A stretch of 17,237 nt of DNA. Source: Oscillospiraceae bacterium (GTDB lineage: Bacteria; Bacillota; Clostridia; Oscillospirales; Oscillospiraceae). This document shows, piece by piece, positions 1 through 5,834 of the stretch. The position numbers were made by a program, and so were the translations under genes. Where the stretch lies: the NCBI GenBank assembly GCA_902802215.1, contig CADCLH010000027.1:1-17237 (forward strand). The letters are read 5' to 3'. Under the pieces are notes generated by a model. The model made no database searches. It saw only the letters and a list, made by a program, of their open reading frames with translations, and had not been told where the DNA came from. Positions within the stretch are counted from its first letter, which is position 1, and every line of letters starts with the position of its first letter.

Positions 1-2396
1 GCCAGACGGACGATGCGCGTGGCGTTGCGCTCAAGCTGGCGGCGGGAGACGGTCCCATCCTTCAGGCCCCGCAGCAGAGCCCTGTAGTCTCCCATGCTCC
101 CCGGCATGGTCAGGTCGTTGCCCGCCGCGGCGATCCTTGCCGCGTTCGGCGCGGGGTATTTGCCGCCCCCGGCGTTCATGACCGCGAGGATCCAGTCGGT
201 CATCACGACGCCGCGGAAACCGAACTCGGCGCGCAGGATATCCACGAGCAGATCGCGCCGCTCGGAACTGTGGACGCCGTTGATGAGGTTATAGGAGGTC
301 ATCAGCGCGTGCGGCCCTCCCTCCCTTACGGCGATCTCAAAGCCGCGCAGGTAGATCTCGCGCATGGCGCGCTCGCTGACCTGACTGTTGGAGCCGTAGC
401 GGTTGGTCTCCTGATTGTTGGCGGCGAAGTGCTTGACCGTCGCGGCGCAGCCGGGGTGCTTCTGAACGCCGCGGATGATCGCCGCGGCAAATTTCCCGGA
501 GAGCAGCGGGTCCTCCGAGAAGTACTCGAAGTTGCGGCCGCAGCGGATGTCCCGGTGGATGTTCAGCGCCGGGGCCAGCCAGAGCTGTACGCCGAAGCGC
601 TCCATCTCGCTTCCGACAATGTCGCCGCAGCGCTCGGCAAAATCCGGGTTCCAGCTCTGGGCGATCGCCGTGCCGATGGGGAGGGCGGTGCAGTACTGCT
701 CGCGGATCTCGCCCTTGACCCTGCCGTTTCCCGCAAGCGCCCTGATCGCGAAGGCGGCGGGGGAGGGCATCAGCTCCAGCAGGCTCTCGGGCATCGCCTC
801 GCCGATTGCGTGCGCGCCCTTCTCGTCCACCGTGAACCGGCGGCTCAGACGCAGTCCGGCAGGGCCGTCGGCCATCACAAGCGCGGGAACGCCTTTCTCT
901 TTCAGGAGACTTGTGGTTTCACCCGCGGCGCCCGCCACGGAGCGGGACGCCTCGCCGATCACGCTCAGCACGCCGAGGCCGGAATGGAATGCGCCGACGC
1001 TCAGAGAACAGAGCTCCTCGACGCTGAGTGTTTCCACAAAGGGGTCGATCTCTTCTTGCAGCGCGTAGTCGACAGTCTCTGTCTCAAAGGCGGCGGCGCA
1101 AACGGGGATCACCGGCGCGCAGACGTCCCCTGAGTCTCTCCGGACTTCCGGCTTCCAGTCGTCAAAATCGGGTCTGCCAAGGCAGTTTCTGACCTTTCTG
1201 ACCACGACCTCGGCGTCCAGACGGAGAACGGCGGCCGCTTCGGTGTCGACGCTCGAGGTCCCGAGGCGGAGGATGTAGTCGCCCTGTTCCAGAACCCAGC
1301 TCGCAAGAAGCCCGTCATAGGAGGACAGGTCGCGCAGGTCAAAGGAGAGCGTCAGCTCCTGCGCCTCGCCCGGCTGCAAGGTCCCGGTCTTGCCGAAGGC
1401 CGCCAGAGACTGAAACGGCTTGTCCAGCCTGCCCTGGGGCGGGGAGACGTAGAGCTGCACGACCTCCTTGCCGACAAAGCGGCCGGTGTTCTTTACGGAG
1501 ACGGTCACGCCGACGGTCCCGTTTTCCTCGCGCACCTCGCCCGCCGTGATCGAAAAGTCGGTGTAGCTCAGACCGAAGCCGAAGGGGAACAGGGCTCTTT
1601 TCCCCACGCTGTCAAAATAGCGGTAGCCGACGTAGATCCCCTCGCGGTAGCGGGTGTCTTCCTTTTCGCCGAACTCGCCGATCGACGGATGGTCCGCCCA
1701 GGCGCTCCAGGTCGTCGTCAGCCTGCCGGAGGGCGTGCTTTTGCCGAGCATCAGATCGGCCAGAATGCCGCCGGTCTCGACGCCGAGCTGACTGAGCAGC
1801 AGGATGTTGCGGACCCCGGCCACGGGGCTGAGATCGACCGCGCCGCCCACGTTCAGCACCAGCAGGAATCTGTCGAACTGCCGGTTGAGCGCGAGGATGT
1901 CCCGCTTCTCCGTCTCGCTCAGGAGGATGTCGCCCGCTTCGGCGCGGCGGTCGGAGCCCTCGCCGGAGCTGCGGGAGAGGACATAGACGGCGGCCTCGCC
2001 CCCGCCCCGCAGCGGGATGTTGTGCTCCGGCTCCGGCATCACGGCGCCCATGCTCTCGAGCACCGCCAGCGTGTGATGCTCTCTGGCCTGCCGGTGCAGA
2101 CCGCGGACGAAGTCTTTGCGCGCGGCGGCGTAGAGGCGGTCGTAGTTGTCCATCCAGTCGGTGCTGGTGACGGTGAAGCCCGCCGCCCTGAGCCCCTCCT
2201 CCACGCTCACGAAGAAGCGGGAGTTGACCTCGCCGGAGCCGGTGCCGCCCTTGACCGTGCGGCGCGCGCCGCTGCCGAACAGCGCAAGCCGGCAGGGCCC
2301 GTCCAGCGGAAAGGCGCCGTCGGATCTCAGCAGCACGGCGCACTCGGCGCCGTGCTGCCGCAGAAACGCATTGTGCTCTCTTTCGTAATCGTTCAT
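1..2396 (-). CDS. GH3 beta-glucosidase-like glycosidase, permuted domain order (3' end cut by window edge)
   Basis: Predicted retaining exo-glycosidase of family GH3, probably hydrolysing beta-glucosides or other beta-linked oligosaccharides; no signal peptide is visible, so it is likely cytoplasmic. The frame is open for about 798 codons from ATG 2396 (AGGAGG nine bases or fewer upstream) to the left edge. Domain order is reversed relative to most GH3 enzymes: the alpha/beta sandwich comes first (about residues 1-275), then a fibronectin-III-like domain (about 280-385, after FGFGLSYTDF), then the TIM-barrel catalytic domain (about 430 onward). Visible catalytic features: SGEGSDR with the likely acid/base Glu146, ADGPAGLR, KHFAANNQE, and GVVMTDW with the likely nucleophile Asp734. 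This order is known from Ruminococcus albus and Butyrivibrio fibrisolvens beta-glucosidases. The last residues (RNATRIVRL) resemble the end of the barrel, so little is missing. Substrate cannot be read from the sequence. Confidence 0.93.
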   Translation of the reverse strand, partial: MNDYEREHNAFLRQHGAECAVLLRSDGAFPLDGPCRLALFGSGARRTVKGGTGSGEVNSRFFVSVEEGLRAAGFTVTSTDWMDNYDRLYAAARKDFVRGLHRQAREHHTLAVLESMGAVMPEPEHNIPLRGGGEAAVYVLSRSSGEGSDRRAEAGDILLSETEKRDILALNRQFDRFLLVLNVGGAVDLSPVAGVRNILLLSQLGVETGGILADLMLGKSTPSGRLTTTWSAWADHPSIGEFGEKEDTRYREGIYVGYRYFDSVGKRALFPFGFGLSYTDFSITAGEVREENGTVGVTVSVKNTGRFVGKEVVQLYVSPPQGRLDKPFQSLAAFGKTGTLQPGEAQELTLSFDLRDLSSYDGLLASWVLEQGDYILRLGTSSVDTEAAAVLRLDAEVVVRKVRNCLGRPDFDDWKPEVRRDSGDVCAPVIPVCAAAFETETVDYALQEEIDPFVETLSVEELCSLSVGAFHSGLGVLSVIGEASRSVAGAAGETTSLLKEKGVPALVMADGPAGLRLSRRFTVDEKGAHAIGEAMPESLLELMPSPAAFAIRALAGNGRVKGEIREQYCTALPIGTAIAQSWNPDFAERCGDIVGSEMERFGVQLWLAPALNIHRDIRCGRNFEYFSEDPLLSGKFAAAIIRGVQKHPGCAATVKHFAANNQETNRYGSNSQVSERAMREIYLRGFEIAVREGGPHALMTSYNLINGVHSSERRDLLVDILRAEFGFRGVVMTDWILAVMNAGGGKYPAPNAARIAAAGNDLTMPGSMGDYRALLRGLKDGTVSRRQLERNATRIVRL

Positions 2397-2435
2397 CGGT
2401 TCCTCCTGCAGCTCCCTTTGCGGGAGCCGCCGTCA

Positions 2436-2469
2436 ATAGTAAAAAATAATCCTGACACGAGACTGTCAA
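2436..2469 (-). promoter_or_regulatory. Possible promoter for the GH3 gene
   Basis: On the minus strand a perfect TTGACA (2469-2464) lies 15 bp before TATTTT (2448-2443) and 22 bp before TACTAT (2441-2436). Neither spacing is ideal. The TTGACA is part of the terminal inverted repeat of the neighbouring hairpin-rich element. A small hairpin (arms 2411-2416 and 2422-2427) lies in the leader just before the ribosome binding site. Confidence 0.35.
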
Positions 2470-2555
2470 AAAACCTCGCTGCAGCGTCGGAAGACAGAGC
2501 AGCAGGGGAGCTCGAGGGGGCAAGGCCCGCCTCGAGTACAATGGCCCGCCGCTCG

Positions 2556-2580
2556 AAAAGCCTTGTTTTGCAAGGCTTTT
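2556..2580. other. Perfect 10-bp stem-loop with A/T-rich flanks
   Basis: AAAAGCCTTG (2556-2565) pairs with CAAGGCTTTT (2571-2580) around the loop TTTTG. The A and T ends make it terminator-like on both strands, but no gene ends directly here. It lies inside the hairpin-rich element. Confidence 0.6.
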
Positions 2581-2587
2581 TGAAGAC

Positions 2588-2613
2588 AGCATTTTGTGTA
2601 CGGCCAAAATGCT
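2588..2613. other. Perfect 9-bp stem-loop
   Basis: AGCATTTTG (2588-2596) pairs with CAAAATGCT (2605-2613) around an 8-base loop. It is the second independent hairpin inside the 2464-2660 element and supports the element being structured as DNA or RNA. Confidence 0.6.
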
Positions 2614-2629
2614 CGGCGGGAAAGCGCAG

Positions 2630-2658
2630 TCAAAAAATCCCGCAAGGGACTTTTTTGA
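2630..2658 (-). terminator. Probable terminator of the lysine ABC operon (A-run/T-run hairpin)
   Basis: TCAAAAAATCCC (2630-2641) pairs with GGGACTTTTTTGA (2646-2658) around the loop GCAA, with one bulged base. Read on the minus strand, a short GC stem is followed by six T, as in an intrinsic terminator. It lies about 50 bp past the ATPase stop codon. It also forms the right end of the inverted-repeat element, so the terminator role may be secondary. Confidence 0.5.
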
Positions 2659-2665
2659 CAAGCTG

Positions 2666-2700
2666 CCGCGCCGACCGCACGCAATGTGCAGTCGGCGCGG
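2666..2700 (-). terminator. Strong stem-loop directly after the ATPase gene
   Basis: CCGCGCCGAC (2666-2675) pairs perfectly with GTCGGCGCGG (2691-2700). The stem extends four more pairs after one mismatch, around the loop GCAAT. It starts only seven bases past the ATPase stop codon on the minus strand. No T-tract follows directly, so it may protect the 3' end, or act together with the T-tailed hairpin just downstream. Confidence 0.55.
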
Positions 2701-2706
2701 TCTGTC

Positions 2707-3444
2707 TTACCCCCGGAAGCGGGAGAGGAAGTCGACGGTTTCCTTTTTCTGCGGGTTTCCGAAGAGCTCCTGCGGGCTGCCCTGCTCGCAGATGACGCCG
2801 CCGGACATGTAGACCACCCGCTTGCTGACGTCCCGGGCGAAGGCCATCTCGTGCGTCACGACCAGCATCGTCATGCCGCTCCCGGCGAGCCTGCGCATGA
2901 CGTTCAGCACCTCGCCGACCATCTCGGGGTCGAGGGCCGAGGTCGGCTCGTCGAACAGCAGGACCTCCGGGTCCATGGCCATGGCGCGGGCGATGGCGAC
3001 GCGCTGCTTCTGTCCGCCGGAGATCTGGCGCGGTCTGGCCTGGATATACGGGGCCATGCCCACCTTTTCCAGATATTCCATGGCGTGCTGCCGGGCGGTC
3101 TCCCGGTCGCGCCCCAGAACGCGGACCTGACCGACGACGCAGTTTTCCAGAACGGTCATGTTGTTGAACAGGTTGAAGGACTGGAACACCATCCCCACGT
3201 GCGAGCGGTACTCCGCCGGATTGGTCCCGCGCTTGAGCACATTGCGCCCGTGATACAGGATCTCGCCGGAGCTCGGCGTTTCGAGCAGGTTGATGCAGCG
3301 CAGCAGCGTCGATTTTCCCGAGCCGGAGGCGCCGATGATGCTGATCACGTCGCCCTGATAGACGGAAAAGTCGATATCGCGCAGGACCTTGTTGCTCCCG
3401 AAGCTTTTGGACAGATGGTTGATCTGTAAGATCTTCTCCGACAC
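2707..3444 (-). CDS. Amino-acid ABC importer ATPase (GlnQ/HisP type), predicted lysine
   Basis: ATP-binding subunit that drives the membrane permease, at the inner face of the cytoplasmic membrane. All ATPase motifs are intact in the 245-residue protein: Walker A GASGSGKST (38-46), Q-loop VFQSF (86-90), signature SGGQKQR (142-148), Walker B LLFDEP (162-167), D-loop SALD and switch His198 (VTHEM). Length and motifs match the polar amino-acid transporter subfamily. The start is GTG at 3444, just past the permease stop codon (3448-3446), with a GGAGGA ribosome binding site inside the permease's last codons, so the two genes are translationally linked. Lysine as substrate is inferred from the riboswitch upstream of the operon. 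Confidence 0.95.
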   Translation of the reverse strand: MSEKILQINHLSKSFGSNKVLRDIDFSVYQGDVISIIGASGSGKSTLLRCINLLETPSSGEILYHGRNVLKRGTNPAEYRSHVGMVFQSFNLFNNMTVLENCVVGQVRVLGRDRETARQHAMEYLEKVGMAPYIQARPRQISGGQKQRVAIARAMAMDPEVLLFDEPTSALDPEMVGEVLNVMRRLAGSGMTMLVVTHEMAFARDVSKRVVYMSGGVICEQGSPQELFGNPQKKETVDFLSRFRG

Positions 3445-3445
3445 G

Positions 3446-4294
3446 TCAGCGCTCCTCCTTTCCCGATTCGACGTACTCGAGGCTCCGCTCGTCGAAGGGC
3501 GTCCCGTCGTCCGGGTGGCGGTAGGTCCCGGCCGTCATGGTCAGCTGATCGGTCTGCACCAGCTCGTAGCTGCTGGAGCCGTCCATCTTCTTCTCCATCC
3601 AGCGCAGCAGGAAGGAGGCGATCAGCGTCATGCTCAGGTAGCCGACCATCTCCACGGTGGCCGACGGGAAGTACAGGTAGCTCGCGCCGACCGCCGCGCG
3701 GTGGGCGGCGAAGAAGTCCGGGAAGCCGATGATGAACATCACCGAGGTGTCCTTGACGTTGATGATGAAGTTGTTGCCGATCTGCGGCATGATGTTGCGC
3801 AGGGCCTGCGGCAGGATCACGCTGGTCATGGTCTGCACGTGCGTCATGCCGATGGCCATGGCGCCCTCCGTCTGTCCGGGGTCGACCGAGATGATGCCGC
3901 CGCGGACGGATTCGGCCATATAAGCGCCGGTGTTGATGGAGACGACCACGATCGCCGCCGCCCAGACCGAGCTGAAGCGCATCGCGTTGTCGCTGAAATA
4001 CGGCAGCCCGTAGAACAGGAACACCGCCTGCAGCACCATGGGCGTGCCGCGGAACACTTCGACGTAGACGCGGATGATCACCCGGATCAGCTTCAGAACG
4101 AAGCGCTTGACCGGGTGGTCGCTTTTGCTGTAGGGGATGGTGTTCAGAACGCCGCAGACAAAGCCGATCAGGCAGCCGATCAGCGTGCCGATCAGGGCCA
4201 GGACCAGCGTGTTCTTCATGCCGCTGAAGTAGGAGCCGCTGTATTTGCTCCAGAGCTTTGCGATGTCAAGGCCGAGCTGCGCGAGTTTACCCAT
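3446..4294 (-). CDS. Amino-acid ABC importer permease (HisM/GlnP type), predicted lysine
   Basis: Integral membrane subunit with several hydrophobic segments, about 282 residues. Family landmarks are the early segment NTLVLALIGTLIGCLIG, the motif EVFRGTPMVLQ, and the EAA-type coupling loop EGAMAIGMTHVQTMTSVILP that contacts the ATPase. A GTG in frame at 4312 would extend the protein by six residues. However, the AGGAGA ribosome binding site (4309-4304) falls inside that extension and sits nine bases before ATG 4294, so 4294 is preferred. The hydrophilic C-terminal tail (about 40 residues) is somewhat long for the family. Only one permease gene is present, so the membrane part is presumably a homodimer. 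It is the second gene of the riboswitch-controlled operon. Confidence 0.93.
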   Translation of the reverse strand: MGKLAQLGLDIAKLWSKYSGSYFSGMKNTLVLALIGTLIGCLIGFVCGVLNTIPYSKSDHPVKRFVLKLIRVIIRVYVEVFRGTPMVLQAVFLFYGLPYFSDNAMRFSSVWAAAIVVVSINTGAYMAESVRGGIISVDPGQTEGAMAIGMTHVQTMTSVILPQALRNIMPQIGNNFIINVKDTSVMFIIGFPDFFAAHRAAVGASYLYFPSATVEMVGYLSMTLIASFLLRWMEKKMDGSSSYELVQTDQLTMTAGTYRHPDDGTPFDERSLEYVESGKEER

Positions 4295-4326
4295 TCGGTA
4301 TGCTCTCCTCACTGATGATTTGCCGC

Positions 4327-4357
4327 GCAGGGCGGGAGATCAGTTCCCCCGCCCTGC
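4327..4357 (-). other. Intercistronic 10-bp stem-loop between binding protein and permease
   Basis: GCAGGGCGGG (4327-4336) pairs perfectly with CCCGCCCTGC (4348-4357). It lies in the 102-bp gap between the binding-protein stop and the permease start and lacks a T-tract. By analogy with malE-malF-type spacers, it probably stabilises the upstream mRNA so that more binding protein than permease is made; this role is inferred. Confidence 0.65.
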
Positions 4358-4396
4358 CGGTCGATGGATTTGAAACGTTTGCTGTCGGGGCCGGTC

Positions 4397-5311
4397 TTAC
4401 GCGCCGACGGGCTGAACGGCGATCGCGTCGGCCATCATGGCGTTGAAGTCGTCGGCGGTCATCGGGGACAGGACCGCGTTGATGGCGTCGAGCAGGACCG
4501 TGTTGCCCTTGAAGACCGAGACGCCGATGTTGATGTCGCCGTCCTCGGCGGTGAAGTCATTGCCGCTGCCCGCGAAGTCAAGCAGGACCAGATCGGGGTA
4601 GGCCTGGACCGCGCCGAGGGCCGTGGGCATATCGGTGCAGACGAAGTCGACCTGACCGCTCTCCAGCGCCATCAGCATGGCCGGGGCGCTCTCGGCGGCG
4701 GGCTGGATGTTGGCGTCGGGGATCTGCGGGAGCATGGTGTCGTACCAGATGGTGGCGCTCTGCGAGGTGCAGGAGCCGCCGGCCAGATCATTGATGCCCT
4801 TTGCGGAGGCGAAGGGGCTGTCGGCCCGGGTCAGGCAGACGATGGTGGCGTAGAGGTAGGGGCCGGCGAAGTCGACCTGCTCGGAGCGCTCGGGCGTCAT
4901 GGACTGGCCCGCGATGACCGCGTCATAGGTGCGGGACTGGACGCCGGGGACCAGGGAATCCCAGTCGGCCTTGATGACCTCGAGCTGCCAGCCGTTGGCC
5001 TCGCAGATCCGCTTGGCCATCATGACGTCGTAGCCGTTGGCGTACTCGTTGGAGGAATCCTTGATGGGCACGGCGCCGTTGGAGTCGTCGCCCTGGGTCC
5101 AGTTGTAGGGGGCGTAGGCGCACTCCATCGCGATGGTGAGGACGCCGTCCTCCACGCCGCTCGGCACGGAGGCTTCGGCGGGGGCTTCCGCCGCGGGAGC
5201 TTCGGCTGCGGGGGCTGCCGCAGGGGCGGCCGCGGGCGCGGCGCTCTGTCCGCAGGCGGCGAGGGCCAGGACCATCAGTACGGTCAGGGCGATTGCAAGT
5301 GCTCTTCTCAT
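4397..5311 (-). CDS. Extracellular solute-binding lipoprotein (SBP_bac_3 family), predicted lysine-binding
   Basis: Captures the amino acid outside the cell and delivers it to the permease. The 304-residue product starts at ATG 5311, which has AAAGGA seven bases upstream; longer upstream frames run into the riboswitch leader and are not credible. A lipoprotein signal follows (MRRALAIALTVLMVLALAAC, lipobox LAAC, lipidated Cys20), then an Ala/Pro-rich linker (about 21-52). The two-lobed binding domain contains GYDVMMAKRICEANGWQ, YDAVIAGQSMTPERSEQVDF and AGPYLYATIV, typical of the polar amino-acid family. First gene of the operon, directly after the riboswitch terminator. The binding fold alone does not give the ligand; lysine is inferred from the riboswitch. 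Confidence 0.94.
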   Translation of the reverse strand: MRRALAIALTVLMVLALAACGQSAAPAAAPAAAPAAEAPAAEAPAEASVPSGVEDGVLTIAMECAYAPYNWTQGDDSNGAVPIKDSSNEYANGYDVMMAKRICEANGWQLEVIKADWDSLVPGVQSRTYDAVIAGQSMTPERSEQVDFAGPYLYATIVCLTRADSPFASAKGINDLAGGSCTSQSATIWYDTMLPQIPDANIQPAAESAPAMLMALESGQVDFVCTDMPTALGAVQAYPDLVLLDFAGSGNDFTAEDGDINIGVSVFKGNTVLLDAINAVLSPMTADDFNAMMADAIAVQPVGA

Positions 5312-5351
5312 TTTTTGTCCTTTCTGCGCGTTTTGCGCTCCGGCTGTTCCT

Positions 5352-5365
5352 CCCCGCCGGCGGGG
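5352..5365. other. 14-bp GC palindrome in the operon leader
   Basis: CCCCGCCGGCGGGG is a perfect palindrome directly downstream (minus strand) of the riboswitch terminator's U-tract and about 40 bases before the binding-protein start. It could form a small hairpin in read-through transcripts; function unknown. Confidence 0.4.
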
Positions 5366-5398
5366 AATAATAAAAATGAACCGCTTTGCAAGCGGTCC
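5366..5398 (-). terminator. Intrinsic terminator acting as riboswitch expression platform
   Basis: On the minus strand GGACCGCTT (5398-5390) pairs with AAGCGGTTC (5386-5378) around the loop GCA, with one G-U pair, followed by ATTTTTATTATT. It stands between the lysine aptamer and the first gene, as expected of a lysine OFF switch: lysine-bound aptamer favours the terminator. The competing antiterminator pairing was not resolved by eye. Confidence 0.85.
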
Positions 5399-5436
5399 AT
5401 GGAATTTCGGTTTCGGCTCTCGCCGTCCGGAATACA

Positions 5437-5600
5437 TCGATAGCGCTCCACAAAGACTTGTGACAGTCTGCATGATGTTCTCATACAGCCCAGAACCGTC
5501 CGGGCAGGCACCCGTTCGACTCTTCGGCGGTGGTCCCTTTCCTGTCCGGCGGCTGCCTGACGTTGCCGGACGGTACTGATGAACACCGCGCCTCTATCAA
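5437..5600 (-). promoter_or_regulatory. Lysine riboswitch (L-box) aptamer
   Basis: Read on the minus strand, the leader shows the conserved L-box elements in the right order: GATAGAGGCGCG at the 5' end, CATCAGTAC, GGAAAGGGACC, CACCGCCGAAG, TTCTGGGCTGTATGAG, AGACTGTCAC and the closing GGAGCGCTATC. The P1 strands GATAG (5598-5594) and CTATC (5443-5439) are exactly complementary. The aptamer starts shortly after a strong promoter and is followed by an intrinsic terminator and the ABC importer genes. The family is known to bind lysine and repress lysine biosynthesis or uptake genes, so the operon is predicted to be a lysine importer shut off by high lysine. Confidence 0.95.
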
Positions 5601-5620
5601 AAGCGATTCAATTTGGGCTT

Positions 5621-5649
5621 ATCCTATCATTCCCCTTCCCCGCTGTCAA
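5621..5649 (-). promoter_or_regulatory. Sigma-A-type promoter of the lysine importer operon
   Basis: On the minus strand TTGACA (5649-5644) is followed after exactly 17 bp by TAGGAT (5626-5621). This predicts transcription starting near 5614, some 16 bases before the aptamer. An AT-rich inverted repeat ATATTT-C-AAATAT (5661-5673) lies just upstream of the -35 box and could be an UP element or operator. Confidence 0.85.
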
Positions 5650-5773
5650 CCGGGAAGGCGATATTTCAAATATTTTTGGCAAGTTCCGGGAAGTTTTGCG
5701 ATGCGCGTCGGACCGTTTTGGGCAATCTGTTGAAAGAAAGCGTCGTGAAACGGCGGCACATCGTTGAAGTGAT

Positions 5774-5804
5774 TCTGGCTATTCCCGGGAAAACGTGTTA
5801 TACT
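5774..5804 (+). promoter_or_regulatory. Extended -10 promoter of the HD-GYP / fchA / folD unit
   Basis: TGTTATACT (5796-5804) gives an extended -10 (TGn plus TATACT) about 30 bases before the HD-GYP start codon. No good -35 hexamer is visible (TCTGGC or TGGCTA at best), as is common for extended -10 promoters. Positions 5650-5773, between this and the divergent lysine promoter, hold no further feature that I recognise. Confidence 0.6.
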
Positions 5805-5834
5805 GGTCTTATCCTGGTTCGGGAGGTGTAAACA

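Larger units (their letters stand above)
2464..2660. repeat. Non-coding hairpin-rich element with 10-bp terminal inverted repeats
   Basis: The 197-bp stretch begins with TGTCAAAAAA (2464-2473) and ends with its exact reverse complement TTTTTTGACA (2651-2660). Between them are at least three further perfect or near-perfect stem-loops: 2556-2580 (10-bp stem), 2588-2613 (9-bp stem) and 2630-2658 (A-run/T-run stem around GGGA). CTCGAG also occurs as an inverted pair near 2511 and 2531. No credible gene was seen on either strand. The layout suggests a MITE-like or REP-like intergenic repeat rather than chance. Its copy number elsewhere in the genome cannot be judged here, and no clear target-site duplication was seen. 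Confidence 0.55.

Noticed and set aside
1612..2684. Small hypothetical proteins on the minus strand across the hairpin-rich region
   Set aside because: Their sequences simply read through inverted repeats and hairpins, then enter the GH3 gene out of frame; no good ribosome binding site.
5312..5473. Upstream extension of the binding protein to 5473
   Set aside because: It would translate the riboswitch and terminator; ATG 5311 has a ribosome binding site and begins a textbook lipoprotein signal peptide.
5366..5600. T-box leader
   Set aside because: There is a leader with terminator, but the T-box sequence GGGTGGNACCGCG is absent, and the conserved elements match the lysine aptamer instead.
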